Shown: positions 6,474 to 14,941, counted from the first letter of the stretch. The stretch: DNA of 15,606 bases from Anaerorudis sp964444915 (GCA_964444915.1 CAYUIY010000050.1:1-15606), one strand, 5' to 3'. Made by a program: numbers and translations. Notes: generated by a model from the sequence alone, not told the origin.

Positions 6474-9323
6474 ATGGAAATGGAACATTTTAAAACCCGA
6501 CATATCGGGATCGACCCGTCCGAAATGGAAAAAATGCTTGAAATCATCGGTGTTTCCAACATAGACGAATTAATCGATCAAACTATTCCACGCGATATCC
6601 GCCTTACCCAACCCTTGTCACTTCCCAAAGCATTATCAGAACAAGAATATGCGGAAGAAATAGCCCATTTGGCATCAAAAAACAAAGTGTATGCCTCGTA
6701 TATCGGTATGGGATGGTACGATACAGTGACACCGGCCGTAATTTATCGTAACGTATTCGAAAATCCGGTTTGGTATACCTCATATACACCCTATCAGTCG
6801 GAAATTTCACAAGGACGACTCGAAGCGCTACTGAATTTTCAGACGATGGTGAGCGACCTCACTGCACTTCCGTTAGCCAACTCATCGTTACTCGACGAAG
6901 CCACCGCGGCAGCCGAAGCTGCTAACATGATGCATGCCTTATGTGCACGCAACAAAGCAAAAAAAAATGCCGACACCCTGTTTGTCGACAAACATATTTT
7001 TCCACAAACTCTCTCCGTATTGCGTACCCGCATGCGCCATACAGGCAAAAATATCGTGGTAGGCGATTATAAAACCGCCACTTTAGACGATAAATTTTTT
7101 GGGGCGATTGTACAATATCCCAATAGCGAAGGCAATGTGGAAGATTATCGTCTCTTCGTGGAAAAAGCTCATGCCGTAGATTGCAAAGTAGCTGTGGCTA
7201 CCGACTTATTGGCACTTGTCATGCTTATTCCACCGGGAGAATGGGGCGCCGATATTGCTTTCGGGAGCAGCCAACGTTTTGGCATTCCCCTATTTTACGG
7301 AGGACCTTCGGCTGCATTCTTTGCTACCCGCGACGAGTACAAACGGTTTGTACCCGGACGCATCATCGGCATTTCAAAAGATGCTTACGGGAAAAAAGCA
7401 TTTCGCATGGCCTTACAAACACGCGAGCAACACATCAAACGCGAAAAAGCCACCTCAAACATTTGTACGGCACAAGCATTACTAGCAACAATGTCGTCGT
7501 TCTATGCTGTCTATCACGGTCCCGATGGGTTAAAGAAAATTGCCGAACGGGTGCATTCCATTGCTTCGCTTATAGCCGATGAACTAACGGCAATGGGATA
7601 CAAGCAACTCAACTCGAGTTATTTCGACACCTTAAAAATAAAACTTCCCCCCACTATTTCACAAAAAGACATTCGAAACAACGCCGAAATCAGAAATATC
7701 AATCTGCGTTATTTCAAATCAGGAGAAATCGGCATCAGCATCGACGAAACCACCAATAGCTATCGGGCACACGAATTGTTGGCTGTTTTTGCAATGGCTG
7801 CCGGCAGCTCCAAAGTGTTTATGATTGACGATCTGCCCCAAAAAATAACCCTTACTCAGGAACAGCTTCGTACTTCAAAATTCCTTACCCATTCGGTCTT
7901 TAACAGCTACCACACCGAAACCGAAATGATGCGTTATATTAAACGCCTCGAAAGAAAAGATATTTCGTTGGCACATTCGATGATTCCCTTAGGATCGTGT
8001 ACAATGAAGCTGAATGCCGCATCGGAACTATTGCCGCTGGGCTATGCCGGCTTTCAAAAAATACATCCTTTTGCACCCATCGAACAGGTGCAAGGTTATC
8101 ACGAAATGATAGAAGAACTGAAATTGATGTTGGCAGAAATAACCGGCTTCCCCGGCGTAAGCCTCCAGCCCAATTCGGGAGCAGCAGGAGAATATGCAGG
8201 GCTCATTGTAATAGCAAGCTATTTGAAAAGCATTGCCCAAGGGCATCGCAAAATTGTGCTCATACCGTCCTCGGCACACGGAACCAATTTTGCCAGCGCC
8301 GTTCAAGCAGGTTATACGCCCATCGTAATTGCCTGCGACGAAAAAGGCAATGTGGATATGGCTGATCTGCGTAAAAAAGCAGAAGAATACAACAACGATC
8401 TGGCCGCTTTCATGATCACGTATCCTTCCACTCACGGTATTTTCGAAACGGAAATCAAAGAGATGTGCCGCATCATTCACGAAGCCGGCGGTCAGGTATA
8501 TATGGATGGTGCTAACATGAATGCCCAGGTTGGGATCACCAATCCCGCCACAATTGGCGCCGATGTCTGTCATCTTAATCTTCACAAAACGTTTGCCATA
8601 CCGCATGGTGGAGGTGGTCCCGGCGTAGGCCCAATCTGTGTGGCCGAACATTTGATCCCTTTCCTTCCCGGTCATCCGGTAATGTTCGAAAGCGATCTTA
8701 ACACAGTAGCTGCTGCGCCTTATGGTAGTGCCGGAGTATTGCAAATTGCCTATGCTTATATAAAAATGATGGGGGCCGACGGACTAACCGAAGCAACCAA
8801 AGTGGCTATTCTCAACGCCAATTACCTTGCCGAAAAGCTAAAAGATACGTATGGCATTGTGTATCGTGGAGCCAATGGCAGAGTAGGTCACGAACTCATT
8901 CTGGAATGCCGAAAATTAAAAGAAATTTCGGGTATTACCGAAACCGATATTGCCAAACGGCTGATGGACTATGGTTTTCATGCCCCTACCCTTTCGTTTC
9001 CGGTTCACGGCACACTCATGGTCGAACCCACCGAAAGCGAAAGCCTTGCCGAACTGGATCGATTTGTAGCAGCTATGAACAGCATTTATGAAGAAATTAT
9101 GGAAATAGTAAATGCCAAATATCCTGCTCACGATAATGTGCTGGTAAATGCTCCTCATCCCGAATACGAATGCGTAGCGGACGAATGGAAACATGCTTAC
9201 CCACGTAGTAAAGCAGTCTATCCCTTACCTTATGTGGCAGAAAACAAATTTTGGATTCATGTTGCCCGCATCGACGATGCTTACGGCGATCGCAATCTCG
9301 TAGCTCGTTTGTATGAGGATTAA
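6474..9323 (+). CDS. gcvP: Glycine dehydrogenase (aminomethyl-transferring), P-protein of the glycine cleavage system
   Basis: The PLP-dependent P-protein decarboxylates glycine and passes the aminomethyl group to the lipoyl arm of the H-protein, feeding CO2, NH3 and 5,10-methylene-THF. At 949 aa it is the fused single-chain (homodimeric) form rather than the split gcvPA/gcvPB type. Visible motifs: TRHIGID near the N-terminus (8-14), YTSYTPYQSEISQGRLEALL in the first half, SLLDEATAAAEA, the start of the C-terminal half at PLGSCTMKLN (505-514), DGANMNAQVG (678-687), and the PLP lysine K705 in LHKTFAIPHGGGGPG. ATG 6474 is chosen; ATG 6480 is also in frame. The T- and H-protein genes are not in this window, and the 39-base upstream gap leaves no room for a glycine riboswitch. 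The gene is intact. Confidence 0.97.
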   Translation: MEMEHFKTRHIGIDPSEMEKMLEIIGVSNIDELIDQTIPRDIRLTQPLSLPKALSEQEYAEEIAHLASKNKVYASYIGMGWYDTVTPAVIYRNVFENPVWYTSYTPYQSEISQGRLEALLNFQTMVSDLTALPLANSSLLDEATAAAEAANMMHALCARNKAKKNADTLFVDKHIFPQTLSVLRTRMRHTGKNIVVGDYKTATLDDKFFGAIVQYPNSEGNVEDYRLFVEKAHAVDCKVAVATDLLALVMLIPPGEWGADIAFGSSQRFGIPLFYGGPSAAFFATRDEYKRFVPGRIIGISKDAYGKKAFRMALQTREQHIKREKATSNICTAQALLATMSSFYAVYHGPDGLKKIAERVHSIASLIADELTAMGYKQLNSSYFDTLKIKLPPTISQKDIRNNAEIRNINLRYFKSGEIGISIDETTNSYRAHELLAVFAMAAGSSKVFMIDDLPQKITLTQEQLRTSKFLTHSVFNSYHTETEMMRYIKRLERKDISLAHSMIPLGSCTMKLNAASELLPLGYAGFQKIHPFAPIEQVQGYHEMIEELKLMLAEITGFPGVSLQPNSGAAGEYAGLIVIASYLKSIAQGHRKIVLIPSSAHGTNFASAVQAGYTPIVIACDEKGNVDMADLRKKAEEYNNDLAAFMITYPSTHGIFETEIKEMCRIIHEAGGQVYMDGANMNAQVGITNPATIGADVCHLNLHKTFAIPHGGGGPGVGPICVAEHLIPFLPGHPVMFESDLNTVAAAPYGSAGVLQIAYAYIKMMGADGLTEATKVAILNANYLAEKLKDTYGIVYRGANGRVGHELILECRKLKEISGITETDIAKRLMDYGFHAPTLSFPVHGTLMVEPTESESLAELDRFVAAMNSIYEEIMEIVNAKYPAHDNVLVNAPHPEYECVADEWKHAYPRSKAVYPLPYVAENKFWIHVARIDDAYGDRNLVARLYED

Positions 9324-9342
9324 AGGATGAGATAATTAAAAT

Positions 9343-9382
9343 AAAAAGAGGGTGTATCACTATGTGATTTCACCCTCTTTTT
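9343..9382. terminator. Strong bidirectional intrinsic terminator between gcvP and the keto-sugar operon
   Basis: A perfect 12-bp stem (AAAAAGAGGGTG / CACCCTCTTTTT) encloses a 16-base loop that itself contains an ATCAC/GTGAT mini-hairpin. It ends in five T on plus and, by symmetry, five T on minus. It lies 19 bases past the gcvP stop and 30 bases past the stop of the converging minus-strand operon, so it can serve both. Confidence 0.88.
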
Positions 9383-9412
9383 ATCGAGGTACAAATTTCT
9401 CCTCACTATTCA

Positions 9413-10324
9413 CTATTGAGCGTTCTGAGAATAGTCTGCTTTCACAAATGGGCTGTTAATTAAATAATCGTAGCTCATTTTTATGCTTTCCAAAGGAGCA
9501 TAATCGTATCTTTCCACTTCAACAATAATGTACTTGGCACCGGACTTACCGATGTTATTGAAAATAGCATCGAAACCTACCATCCCGCTCTGTCCGAGTT
9601 CTTTTTCGTCTTTTATGTGGAGCAACTCAAAGCGACCCGGATATTTTTTAAAATATTCTACAGGGCTTTTTCCGCCTCTCACCGTCCAATATACATCCAT
9701 CTGGAAAAAAACTTTGGAAGGATCGGTATTGTTCAGCAGGTAATCATACATGGTCTGTCCTTCAATCTCAATAAATTCAAAATTATGATTATGATAACCA
9801 AAACGAAGACCTGCAGCATTACATTTTTCGCCAATCTGATTAAAATAATCGCAATACGATTTCAAATCGGCTAATGTCTTTGGAGTTGGAATCCACGGAA
9901 CTACAAGGTATTTCATGCCGGCAGCTTTATGAGCAGCAATTGCTGTATCCCACCATTTCCACACCTCCTCCCAATTGGTTTGGGCAATATTTTCAGCTAA
10001 AGGTCGCCCTGCATGCGAGGAAAGTACTTCCATGCCAACGCTTTCAATTTCTTTTTTGAATTCTTTGGGTTCTAACCCATAAAATTTACCATCGGCATAT
10101 CCCGCCGCTTCAATGCCTGTATATCCAATTTCAGCCACTTTGGCGATAGTTCCTTTAAAATCGGAGTTGATATCGTTGCGCACCGAATAAAGTTGCAAAT
10201 AAATTTTTTTGTGTATTTTTACACTATCACCCTCTTGAGCAGTTGCTCCCTGTTTTTGGTTACAACTCATCATTACTGCACATCCAATTAGTGCACAAAT
10301 CCATAAGAAAGAATGTTTTTTCAT
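9413..10324 (-). CDS. Sugar phosphate isomerase/epimerase-like TIM-barrel lipoprotein, probable keto-sugar pathway hydratase
   Basis: The protein of 303 aa has a lipoprotein signal (MKKHSFLWIC, lipobox VMMSC with Cys21) and then an AP endonuclease 2 / xylose isomerase-like TIM barrel. Metal-binding candidates are in IYLQLYSVRNDI (41-52), GYTGIEAAGY (67-76), GYHNHNFEF (176-184; H178, H180), FFQMDVYW (206-213; D210), LLHIKDEK (234-241; H236) and VEVERYD (268-274). The open frame extends upstream to ATG 10390, but that would place 22 residues before the signal and run through an inverted repeat, so ATG 10324 is chosen. It is the last gene of a three-gene unit with DUF1080 and a Gfo/Idh/MocA oxidoreductase. 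By analogy with the B. thetaiotaomicron cluster (BT2156 type), it may hydrate the 2-hydroxy-3-keto-glycal made by the DUF1080 enzyme; that role is inferred, while the fold is clear. Confidence 0.85.
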   Translation of the reverse strand: MKKHSFLWICALIGCAVMMSCNQKQGATAQEGDSVKIHKKIYLQLYSVRNDINSDFKGTIAKVAEIGYTGIEAAGYADGKFYGLEPKEFKKEIESVGMEVLSSHAGRPLAENIAQTNWEEVWKWWDTAIAAHKAAGMKYLVVPWIPTPKTLADLKSYCDYFNQIGEKCNAAGLRFGYHNHNFEFIEIEGQTMYDYLLNNTDPSKVFFQMDVYWTVRGGKSPVEYFKKYPGRFELLHIKDEKELGQSGMVGFDAIFNNIGKSGAKYIIVEVERYDYAPLESIKMSYDYLINSPFVKADYSQNAQ

Positions 10325-10345
10325 GTCGTAAAAATATAAAGAAAA

Positions 10346-10418
10346 TTGAGTCACTGAACATCGTTGTCTTAAGTAAAATAATGTATTCATTTACAAAAAC
10401 GGATTTTCAGTGACTCAA
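10346..10418. repeat. Perfect 13-bp inverted repeat with 47-base spacer
   Basis: TTGAGTCACTGAA at 10346-10358 is the exact reverse complement of TTCAGTGACTCAA at 10406-10418. The pair occupies most of the 109-base gap between the DUF1080 stop and the start of the isomerase-like gene. No coding gene fits inside. It could be an mRNA hairpin that sets the relative expression of the last gene, an operator pair, or a tiny relic element; I see no target duplication at its edges. Confidence 0.75.
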
Positions 10419-10433
10419 ATATGACACTAGCGA

Positions 10434-11216
10434 TCAATCCAAAATTTTGATCTTGATATTCCTAAACCATACATCATCGCCGTGATCCTGTAATCCGATA
10501 TAACCTTCACGATCGGGACCACCTACATTGATGATATGCTCCATTCCCTTAAACTTGCTTCCTTCAACCAATTTTCTCCACTCGTCTGTCCATAAATGGC
10601 ATTCTAAAACATTTTCACCATTTTGCATATGAACAACGGTTCCTTTTTGTACCAAAACACCCCCTGTATTCCATTCGCCTGCAGGTTTTGCATTTTGTGG
10701 AACGGCAGGAATAAGATCATACAACGAAGCCGACTGACGATTCCCGTCTTTACCTAACTTTGCATCGAGATGCCTCTCGTTATCTAAAATCTGATATTCG
10801 AGAGCCGATTTCCAAATGGGTTCGCCCGGAATCTCTTGCGCCAAATAGAAAACACCGCTGTTGGCACCCGGCGATACCTTCCATTCAAAACTCAATTCAA
10901 AATCTCTGAATTTGCGGTCGTAAATAATATCACCACCCTCTTCAGAACCGGCTTCTCCTCGACCCGAACCTTGAATTTTAATGGCGCCGTCTTCAATCGT
11001 CCAGGCTTTTGGAATATCCTGGCGGTTATAACCACGCCATCCGTCAAAATTTTCTCCGTTGAAAAGCACAATCCAGTCCGATGTATCTTCGGCAGCTGCA
11101 ACAACTGTGTCTGTTGCTTCTCCTTCTTGAGCACCTTGCTTTTTACCACCGGTGCACGATCCTAAAATCATCACTGACATAGCAACTAAACTAAATGCGT
11201 AAAACAATTTTTTCAT
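10434..11216 (-). CDS. DUF1080 (3-keto-disaccharide hydrolase / 3-keto-glucoside lyase family) lipoprotein
   Basis: A 260-aa protein with a lipoprotein signal (lipobox ILGSC, Cys21), a low-complexity Gly/Glu/Thr linker to about residue 46, and one DUF1080 concanavalin-like beta-sandwich. Diagnostic motifs: IVLFNGENFDGWRG (49-62), FELSFEWKVSPGANSGVFY (106-124), LEYQILDNERH (139-149), GEWNTGGVLVQKGTVVHMQNG (180-200, conserved wall of the site) and GYIGLQDHGDDVWFRNIKI (238-256). In characterised relatives (BT2157 type) these proteins cleave 3-keto-glycosides made by a partner oxidoreductase, by beta-elimination. The gene lies between that oxidoreductase (54-base gap upstream) and the TIM-barrel lipoprotein. 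Surface anchoring towards the periplasm is inferred from the lipobox. Substrate sugar and linkage cannot be read from sequence. Confidence 0.88.
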   Translation of the reverse strand: MKKLFYAFSLVAMSVMILGSCTGGKKQGAQEGEATDTVVAAAEDTSDWIVLFNGENFDGWRGYNRQDIPKAWTIEDGAIKIQGSGRGEAGSEEGGDIIYDRKFRDFELSFEWKVSPGANSGVFYLAQEIPGEPIWKSALEYQILDNERHLDAKLGKDGNRQSASLYDLIPAVPQNAKPAGEWNTGGVLVQKGTVVHMQNGENVLECHLWTDEWRKLVEGSKFKGMEHIINVGGPDREGYIGLQDHGDDVWFRNIKIKILD

Positions 11217-11270
11217 AACTTCATTCTTTTAAATATTAAACTAAAATTCGATCACTTCCATTTTTTCGAC

Positions 11271-12746
11271 TTAATCCCTGGGCATATCAGGCAACTTCCA
11301 AGGCTCACGATATGTATGTTTGATCAATTCTTCTGCATAGGCACAAGCATTCACCGGTTCCGTCCATTTCTTATCAAATTTGGGATCGCCATCTACAATT
11401 TTGAAGTTATCTTCAATAATGGTTCTAACAGTGGCATTTTCGGGAATATTAGTGAATTTCATGTTTTCGCCATCCCATTCGAGTTCTTGATTCAAACCTT
11501 GCAATCTTACCGCTACCACACCCATAACAACCATTTCGTTGAAAGGTCCTGCTTCGGAAAACGGAGAGGCAGGTTCTACGCGATTTTCGGGACTCTCTTT
11601 GCACGCACGCACCCAATCCATTTCATGAGACAAGGTAACTTCACGCTGAGTCTTTGGTGATTTGGGAGTTCTTCCGGATAGCAACCAAGGATTTTTCCCG
11701 TAGCATCCGCAAATCAGTGTGTCTTTTGTTCCATGGAAAATTACACCACCCCCTCCATCGTTCAAATCTTTCCCTACAGGCATACCTTCCGGGCGGAAAG
11801 GTTGTAAACCTCCATCATACCAAATAACTTCCACTTCGGGCATGGCTACTTTAGGTAAATTTTCGCGAGCCGGGAAAACCATTTTCACCTTTTCAGCCAC
11901 AGGCGCCGAATCGGTCAGCAACATGGTAGAGCTAGCCTGTACTTTTATAGGATAACCTAACCGTAAACCTTTAAATACCGGATGCAAAATATGGCATGCC
12001 ATATCGCCCAATGCCCCTGTTCCAAAATCCCACCATCCGCGCCAGTTCCACGGCGTATAAATATGATTGAAAGGACGCATCGGAGCAGGTCCGATAAACA
12101 AATCCCACTTCAATGTAGAAGGAACGGGATCGGCTTTAGCCGGACGATTTAATCCCTGAGGCCATATGGGTCTGTCGGTAAAAGCTTCAACTCGGGTAAC
12201 TTCACCAATTTGCCCGTCATAAATCCAATCGATCACCTGACGAACACCGGCATCCGACGAACCCTGATTACCCATCTGTGTGGCAACTTTATATTTCTTA
12301 GCCAATTTAGTCAAAAGACGAGATTCATATACACTGTGAGTCAATGGTTTTTGAACATAAACATGTTTCCCCATCGTTATTGCATCTGCAGCAATCAATG
12401 CATGGGTATGATCGGCAGTAGCAATCACAACGGCATCAATGCTTTTCCCCATTTCGTCGTACATCTTTCGGTAATCGTAGTATTTCTTTGCTTTAGGAAA
12501 ATACTTAAAAACGCGATCGCTGTACTTCCAATCAACATCAGCAAGAGCAACAATATTCTCGCTTTCCAGATTTTTGAGGTTAGCAAAACCCATACCTCCC
12601 ACACCTACACCTGCAATATTCAATTTATCGCTCGGTGCGGTATGTCCAAAACTTTTCCCGAGTACCGACGAGGGCACGACAGTCAAACCTGCGGCAGCTA
12701 TAGCTCCCGTTTCCAAAAATTTCCTTCTCGACATTTTTGATGACAT
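11271..12746 (-). CDS. Tat-exported Gfo/Idh/MocA family oxidoreductase, probable glycoside 3-dehydrogenase
   Basis: A 491-aa protein with a twin-arginine signal (SRRKFLETG at 6-14, then a hydrophobic stretch to about residue 30). The Rossmann fold follows: KLNIAGVGVGGMGF (41-54), ADVDWKYSDR (69-78), VVIATADHTH (106-115) and HVYVQKPLTHSVYE (128-141), where K133 matches the usual EKP lysine and the preceding residue is Gln. GNQGSS (159-164) and the WNWRGWWDFGTGALGDMACH block belong to the large exported Bacteroidota subgroup with a Gfo/Idh C-terminal domain. It probably oxidises C3 of a glycoside using a tightly held NAD(P), as in BT2158-type enzymes; this is inferred from the neighbouring DUF1080 and isomerase-like genes. 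The start is ATG 12746; ATG 12734, just before the twin arginines, is also possible. It is the first gene of the unit. Confidence 0.87.
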   Translation of the reverse strand: MSSKMSRRKFLETGAIAAAGLTVVPSSVLGKSFGHTAPSDKLNIAGVGVGGMGFANLKNLESENIVALADVDWKYSDRVFKYFPKAKKYYDYRKMYDEMGKSIDAVVIATADHTHALIAADAITMGKHVYVQKPLTHSVYESRLLTKLAKKYKVATQMGNQGSSDAGVRQVIDWIYDGQIGEVTRVEAFTDRPIWPQGLNRPAKADPVPSTLKWDLFIGPAPMRPFNHIYTPWNWRGWWDFGTGALGDMACHILHPVFKGLRLGYPIKVQASSTMLLTDSAPVAEKVKMVFPARENLPKVAMPEVEVIWYDGGLQPFRPEGMPVGKDLNDGGGGVIFHGTKDTLICGCYGKNPWLLSGRTPKSPKTQREVTLSHEMDWVRACKESPENRVEPASPFSEAGPFNEMVVMGVVAVRLQGLNQELEWDGENMKFTNIPENATVRTIIEDNFKIVDGDPKFDKKWTEPVNACAYAEELIKHTYREPWKLPDMPRD

Positions 12747-13261
12747 AACTTTCTATTTTTTAAGATTAAATATGGTGTAAAAAATTTTTGTTTATCATTA
12801 TTTTACAATGAAGTCAATTTGTTTTTCTTTTAGTTTAAGTTTTAGTTTCGTTGGTTTCTTTCATCCGAATAAACTACAAACGAGACAGACATATTTCAAA
12901 AATATTTCGTCAAAAATACACGGAAATTAAATCAGCTGCCGCATACATAACTAAAATAATGCTATAAAAATAGTACAATTAATTTTGAAAGTAAAATTTT
13001 CACGAAACAAATAACATAAAATTTAAACGAAATATTCCCCTATTCAATAATTTACCTTGCAACATCCTCACTAACTTTCTGATAATGTTGTGTTCACCTT
13101 ACATAAGAATACTTTTTTTAAATTTTCAAAAACATTCCTTTTTCTCCTAAATAGTTTTTTTAAAAAAATAAATTGCCAACCGATTAAACCTCTTCTCTAA
13201 AAAAGTGTTCTTTATTAATAAGAGGTATGGATATTTCTTCATGGTAAAACAAATTATAATT
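12747..13261. other. AT-rich divergent intergenic region
   Basis: About 515 bases between the oxidoreductase and the M48 protease, very AT-rich, with no plausible gene or RNA structure. Exact TAnnTTTG matches occur on minus at 12897-12904 and 12911-12918 (two TATTTTTG copies 14 bases apart, about 150-170 bases before the oxidoreductase start) and on plus at 12980-12987 (TAATTTTG, far from the protease). None has a good -33 partner, so promoter assignment stays open. Confidence 0.5.
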
Positions 13262-14092
13262 ATGGAAACAAAGAATCGGGAAAGAAAAGACAATCTTCAC
13301 ACGGTAAAATATCTTCTGACGATCGCAATCACTGCTTTTTTAGTGCAAGGATGCAGCAGTGTTCCCATAACGGGACGGCGACAATTGATGTTAGTTTCGG
13401 ATCAACAAGTCATCACCCTTAGTCTGCAACAATATCAAGAATACATCCACACAGCTAAGGTAATAACAGACACACCCGAAGCTCAAATGGTACAACGGGT
13501 TGGGATGAGAATAGCCAATGCAGTAGAAACATTTTTGAAGAATAGTGGTGCGTCGTCGGAAATACAAAATTACGCATGGGAATTCAAATTGGTAGAAGAT
13601 AAAAGCGTCAATGCTTTCGCCATGCCCGGGGGGAAAGTAGTGGTTTATTCGGGTTTATTACCGGTCACCCAAAACGAAGCATCGTTGGCAGTGGTCATAG
13701 GACACGAAATAGGGCACGTTGTAGCTAAACATGCCAGCGAGCGGATAAGTCAACAACTTGCACTTCAATACGGGGGAGCCGTGGCAGGAGAATTGCTGAA
13801 GGGGGTGGCTGCCAACACCATCGGGCAAACCGTATTCGGACTGGGTGCACAAGTAGGCGTCATGCTGCCTTATGCCCGCAAACAAGAATACGAAGCCGAC
13901 GAGCTCGGGCTAATTTTTATGGCAATGGCCGGATACGATCCACGCGTCGCTATTCCCTTCTGGACACGGATGGCGCAAAGTACACAAGGCGGTAAAATTC
14001 CCGAGTTTCTGAGCACCCACCCCACCGATGCCAAACGCATCGGCAATATGGAAAAAATTTTACCTAAAGCTTTACAATATTATTCACCTTAA
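13262..14092 (+). CDS. M48 family zinc metalloprotease lipoprotein (LoiP/BepA-like)
   Basis: A 276-aa exported protease of the Ste24/HtpX-like M48 family, short type without TPRs. A hydrophobic signal (about 17-30) ends in lipobox LVQGC (Cys31), followed by SSVPITGRRQLMLVS, the usual N-terminal block of this family. The catalytic motif is VIGHEIGHVVAKH (H148, E149, H152), with the third zinc ligand likely E211 in EYEADELG, and FLSTHPTDAKRI (249-260) carries the His of the conserved S-T-H-P loop. It probably cleaves misfolded outer-membrane or periplasmic proteins, fitting the nearby bamD, though it is not in the same operon. Upstream in-frame starts exist at GTG 13205 and ATG 13241; ATG 13262 gives the most normal signal peptide, though its 16-residue basic front is long. 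The 3' end overlaps the DUF4293 gene by 9 bases. Confidence 0.88.
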   Translation: METKNRERKDNLHTVKYLLTIAITAFLVQGCSSVPITGRRQLMLVSDQQVITLSLQQYQEYIHTAKVITDTPEAQMVQRVGMRIANAVETFLKNSGASSEIQNYAWEFKLVEDKSVNAFAMPGGKVVVYSGLLPVTQNEASLAVVIGHEIGHVVAKHASERISQQLALQYGGAVAGELLKGVAANTIGQTVFGLGAQVGVMLPYARKQEYEADELGLIFMAMAGYDPRVAIPFWTRMAQSTQGGKIPEFLSTHPTDAKRIGNMEKILPKALQYYSP

Positions 14093-14536
14093 CCGGTCCA
14101 GCGACCGCACCAAAACTTCGTCTTCTCCTATTTTCCGTATTGCCAGGTAGCTCAAAATAATGGCAATGGCAGGCATAATGATCCCTACACCTACTTTTTC
14201 GAAAGTTGTATCGGCTTCAGGGTTGCGCATAAATACGAGAAATAAAAAAAGCAAATAAAAGCCCACCATGAGAATGATATTCATCACAGTCAGCCGTATT
14301 TGCAAAATTCTGTTCCTGTACAGAAATACCACAACCAACGAAAGTACGGCGCTTATGGCACCCAGAGCAAACAATCCCCAGGTATTAAAAAGAAGTTCGC
14401 CGTTCTGATAAAAACCCATTGCTTCAAAAATAACGGGTTGCCCGTTAAAAGTGAAGGTAGCAAGCGGCAACACCGAAGCCAGTACCATGCAGCCCGCCGC
14501 AAGCAGCAAATAGATGGTCTGAATACGTTGCAACAT
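14084..14536 (-). CDS. DUF4293 family four-helix membrane protein
   Basis: A 150-aa integral membrane protein with four hydrophobic segments (about 5-27, 53-73, 80-102 and 117-135) and a charged C-terminal tail. The opening MLQRIQTIYLLLA and the LPLATF segment match the Bacteroidota DUF4293 family, whose function is unknown. It starts 2 bases after the rpoZ stop, and the order bamD-rpoZ-DUF4293 is conserved in Bacteroidales, so it is surely in that operon. The last 9 bases overlap the oppositely oriented protease gene. No start other than ATG 14536 fits. Confidence 0.88.
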   Translation of the reverse strand: MLQRIQTIYLLLAAGCMVLASVLPLATFTFNGQPVIFEAMGFYQNGELLFNTWGLFALGAISAVLSLVVVFLYRNRILQIRLTVMNIILMVGFYLLFLFLVFMRNPEADTTFEKVGVGIIMPAIAIILSYLAIRKIGEDEVLVRSLDRLR

Positions 14537-14538
14537 AA

Positions 14539-14871
14539 TCAGAATAATTCTTTTTCTTTGGCAGGATTACGCCAATAAATTTCTCCTTTTTCCCATTCGT
14601 CGATAGCAATCAGAGTGGGCTTGGGTAATTTTTCGTAAAAACGCGAAATCTCTATTTGTTCGTGATTCTCGAACACTTCTTCCAAATTATCAGTATAAGA
14701 AGCAAATTCCTCCAATTTATTATCCAAATCGCGTTTCATTTCTGCGGCAATCTGGTTTGCTCGTTTACTAATAATCACAACCATTTCATAAATATTCCCC
14801 GTTGGTTTTGATAATTCCCATATATCTCGGGTTTCAGTAGTAGTACTTGCAGTTATTTTTTTATAATCCAT
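14539..14871 (-). CDS. rpoZ: DNA-directed RNA polymerase subunit omega, Bacteroidota type
   Basis: A 110-aa protein of the Rpb6/omega family. The core motif NIYEMVVIISKRANQIAAEM (26-45) carries the conserved (A/S)-K-R-A-x-Q-I element. An acidic region (DNKLEEF to ENHEQIE) and the C-terminal EIYWRNPAKEKELF, with the R-N-P-A motif, are typical of the longer Bacteroidota form. Omega helps assemble and stabilise the beta-prime subunit. The gene lies between bamD (70-base gap) and the DUF4293 gene (2-base gap), the usual Bacteroidales arrangement. Confidence 0.9.
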   Translation of the reverse strand: MDYKKITASTTTETRDIWELSKPTGNIYEMVVIISKRANQIAAEMKRDLDNKLEEFASYTDNLEEVFENHEQIEISRFYEKLPKPTLIAIDEWEKGEIYWRNPAKEKELF

Positions 14872-14941
14872 TATTCCTATTTATTGGTTTAATTGTTATT
14901 AATCTTATTTATTCCGATACAAATTCAATTTCAATTGATTT

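Noticed and set aside
8028..8744. Long open frame of 238 codons on the minus strand inside gcvP
   Set aside because: It lies wholly antisense to strongly conserved gcvP coding sequence, including the PLP-lysine region, and shows no family likeness; it arises from the codon use of gcvP.
10325..10390. N-terminal extension of the TIM-barrel lipoprotein to ATG 10390
   Set aside because: It would bury the lipoprotein signal behind 22 residues and translate across the inverted repeat; ATG 10324 gives a normal signal peptide.
10346..10418. CRISPR or IS interpretation of the inverted repeat
   Set aside because: There is a single inverted pair, no direct repeats with spacers, no transposase and no visible target-site duplication.
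13205..13261. Upstream starts (GTG 13205, ATG 13241) for the M48 protease
   Set aside because: They add 7-19 residues before an already long n-region of the signal peptide; ATG 13262 is preferred, though not proven.
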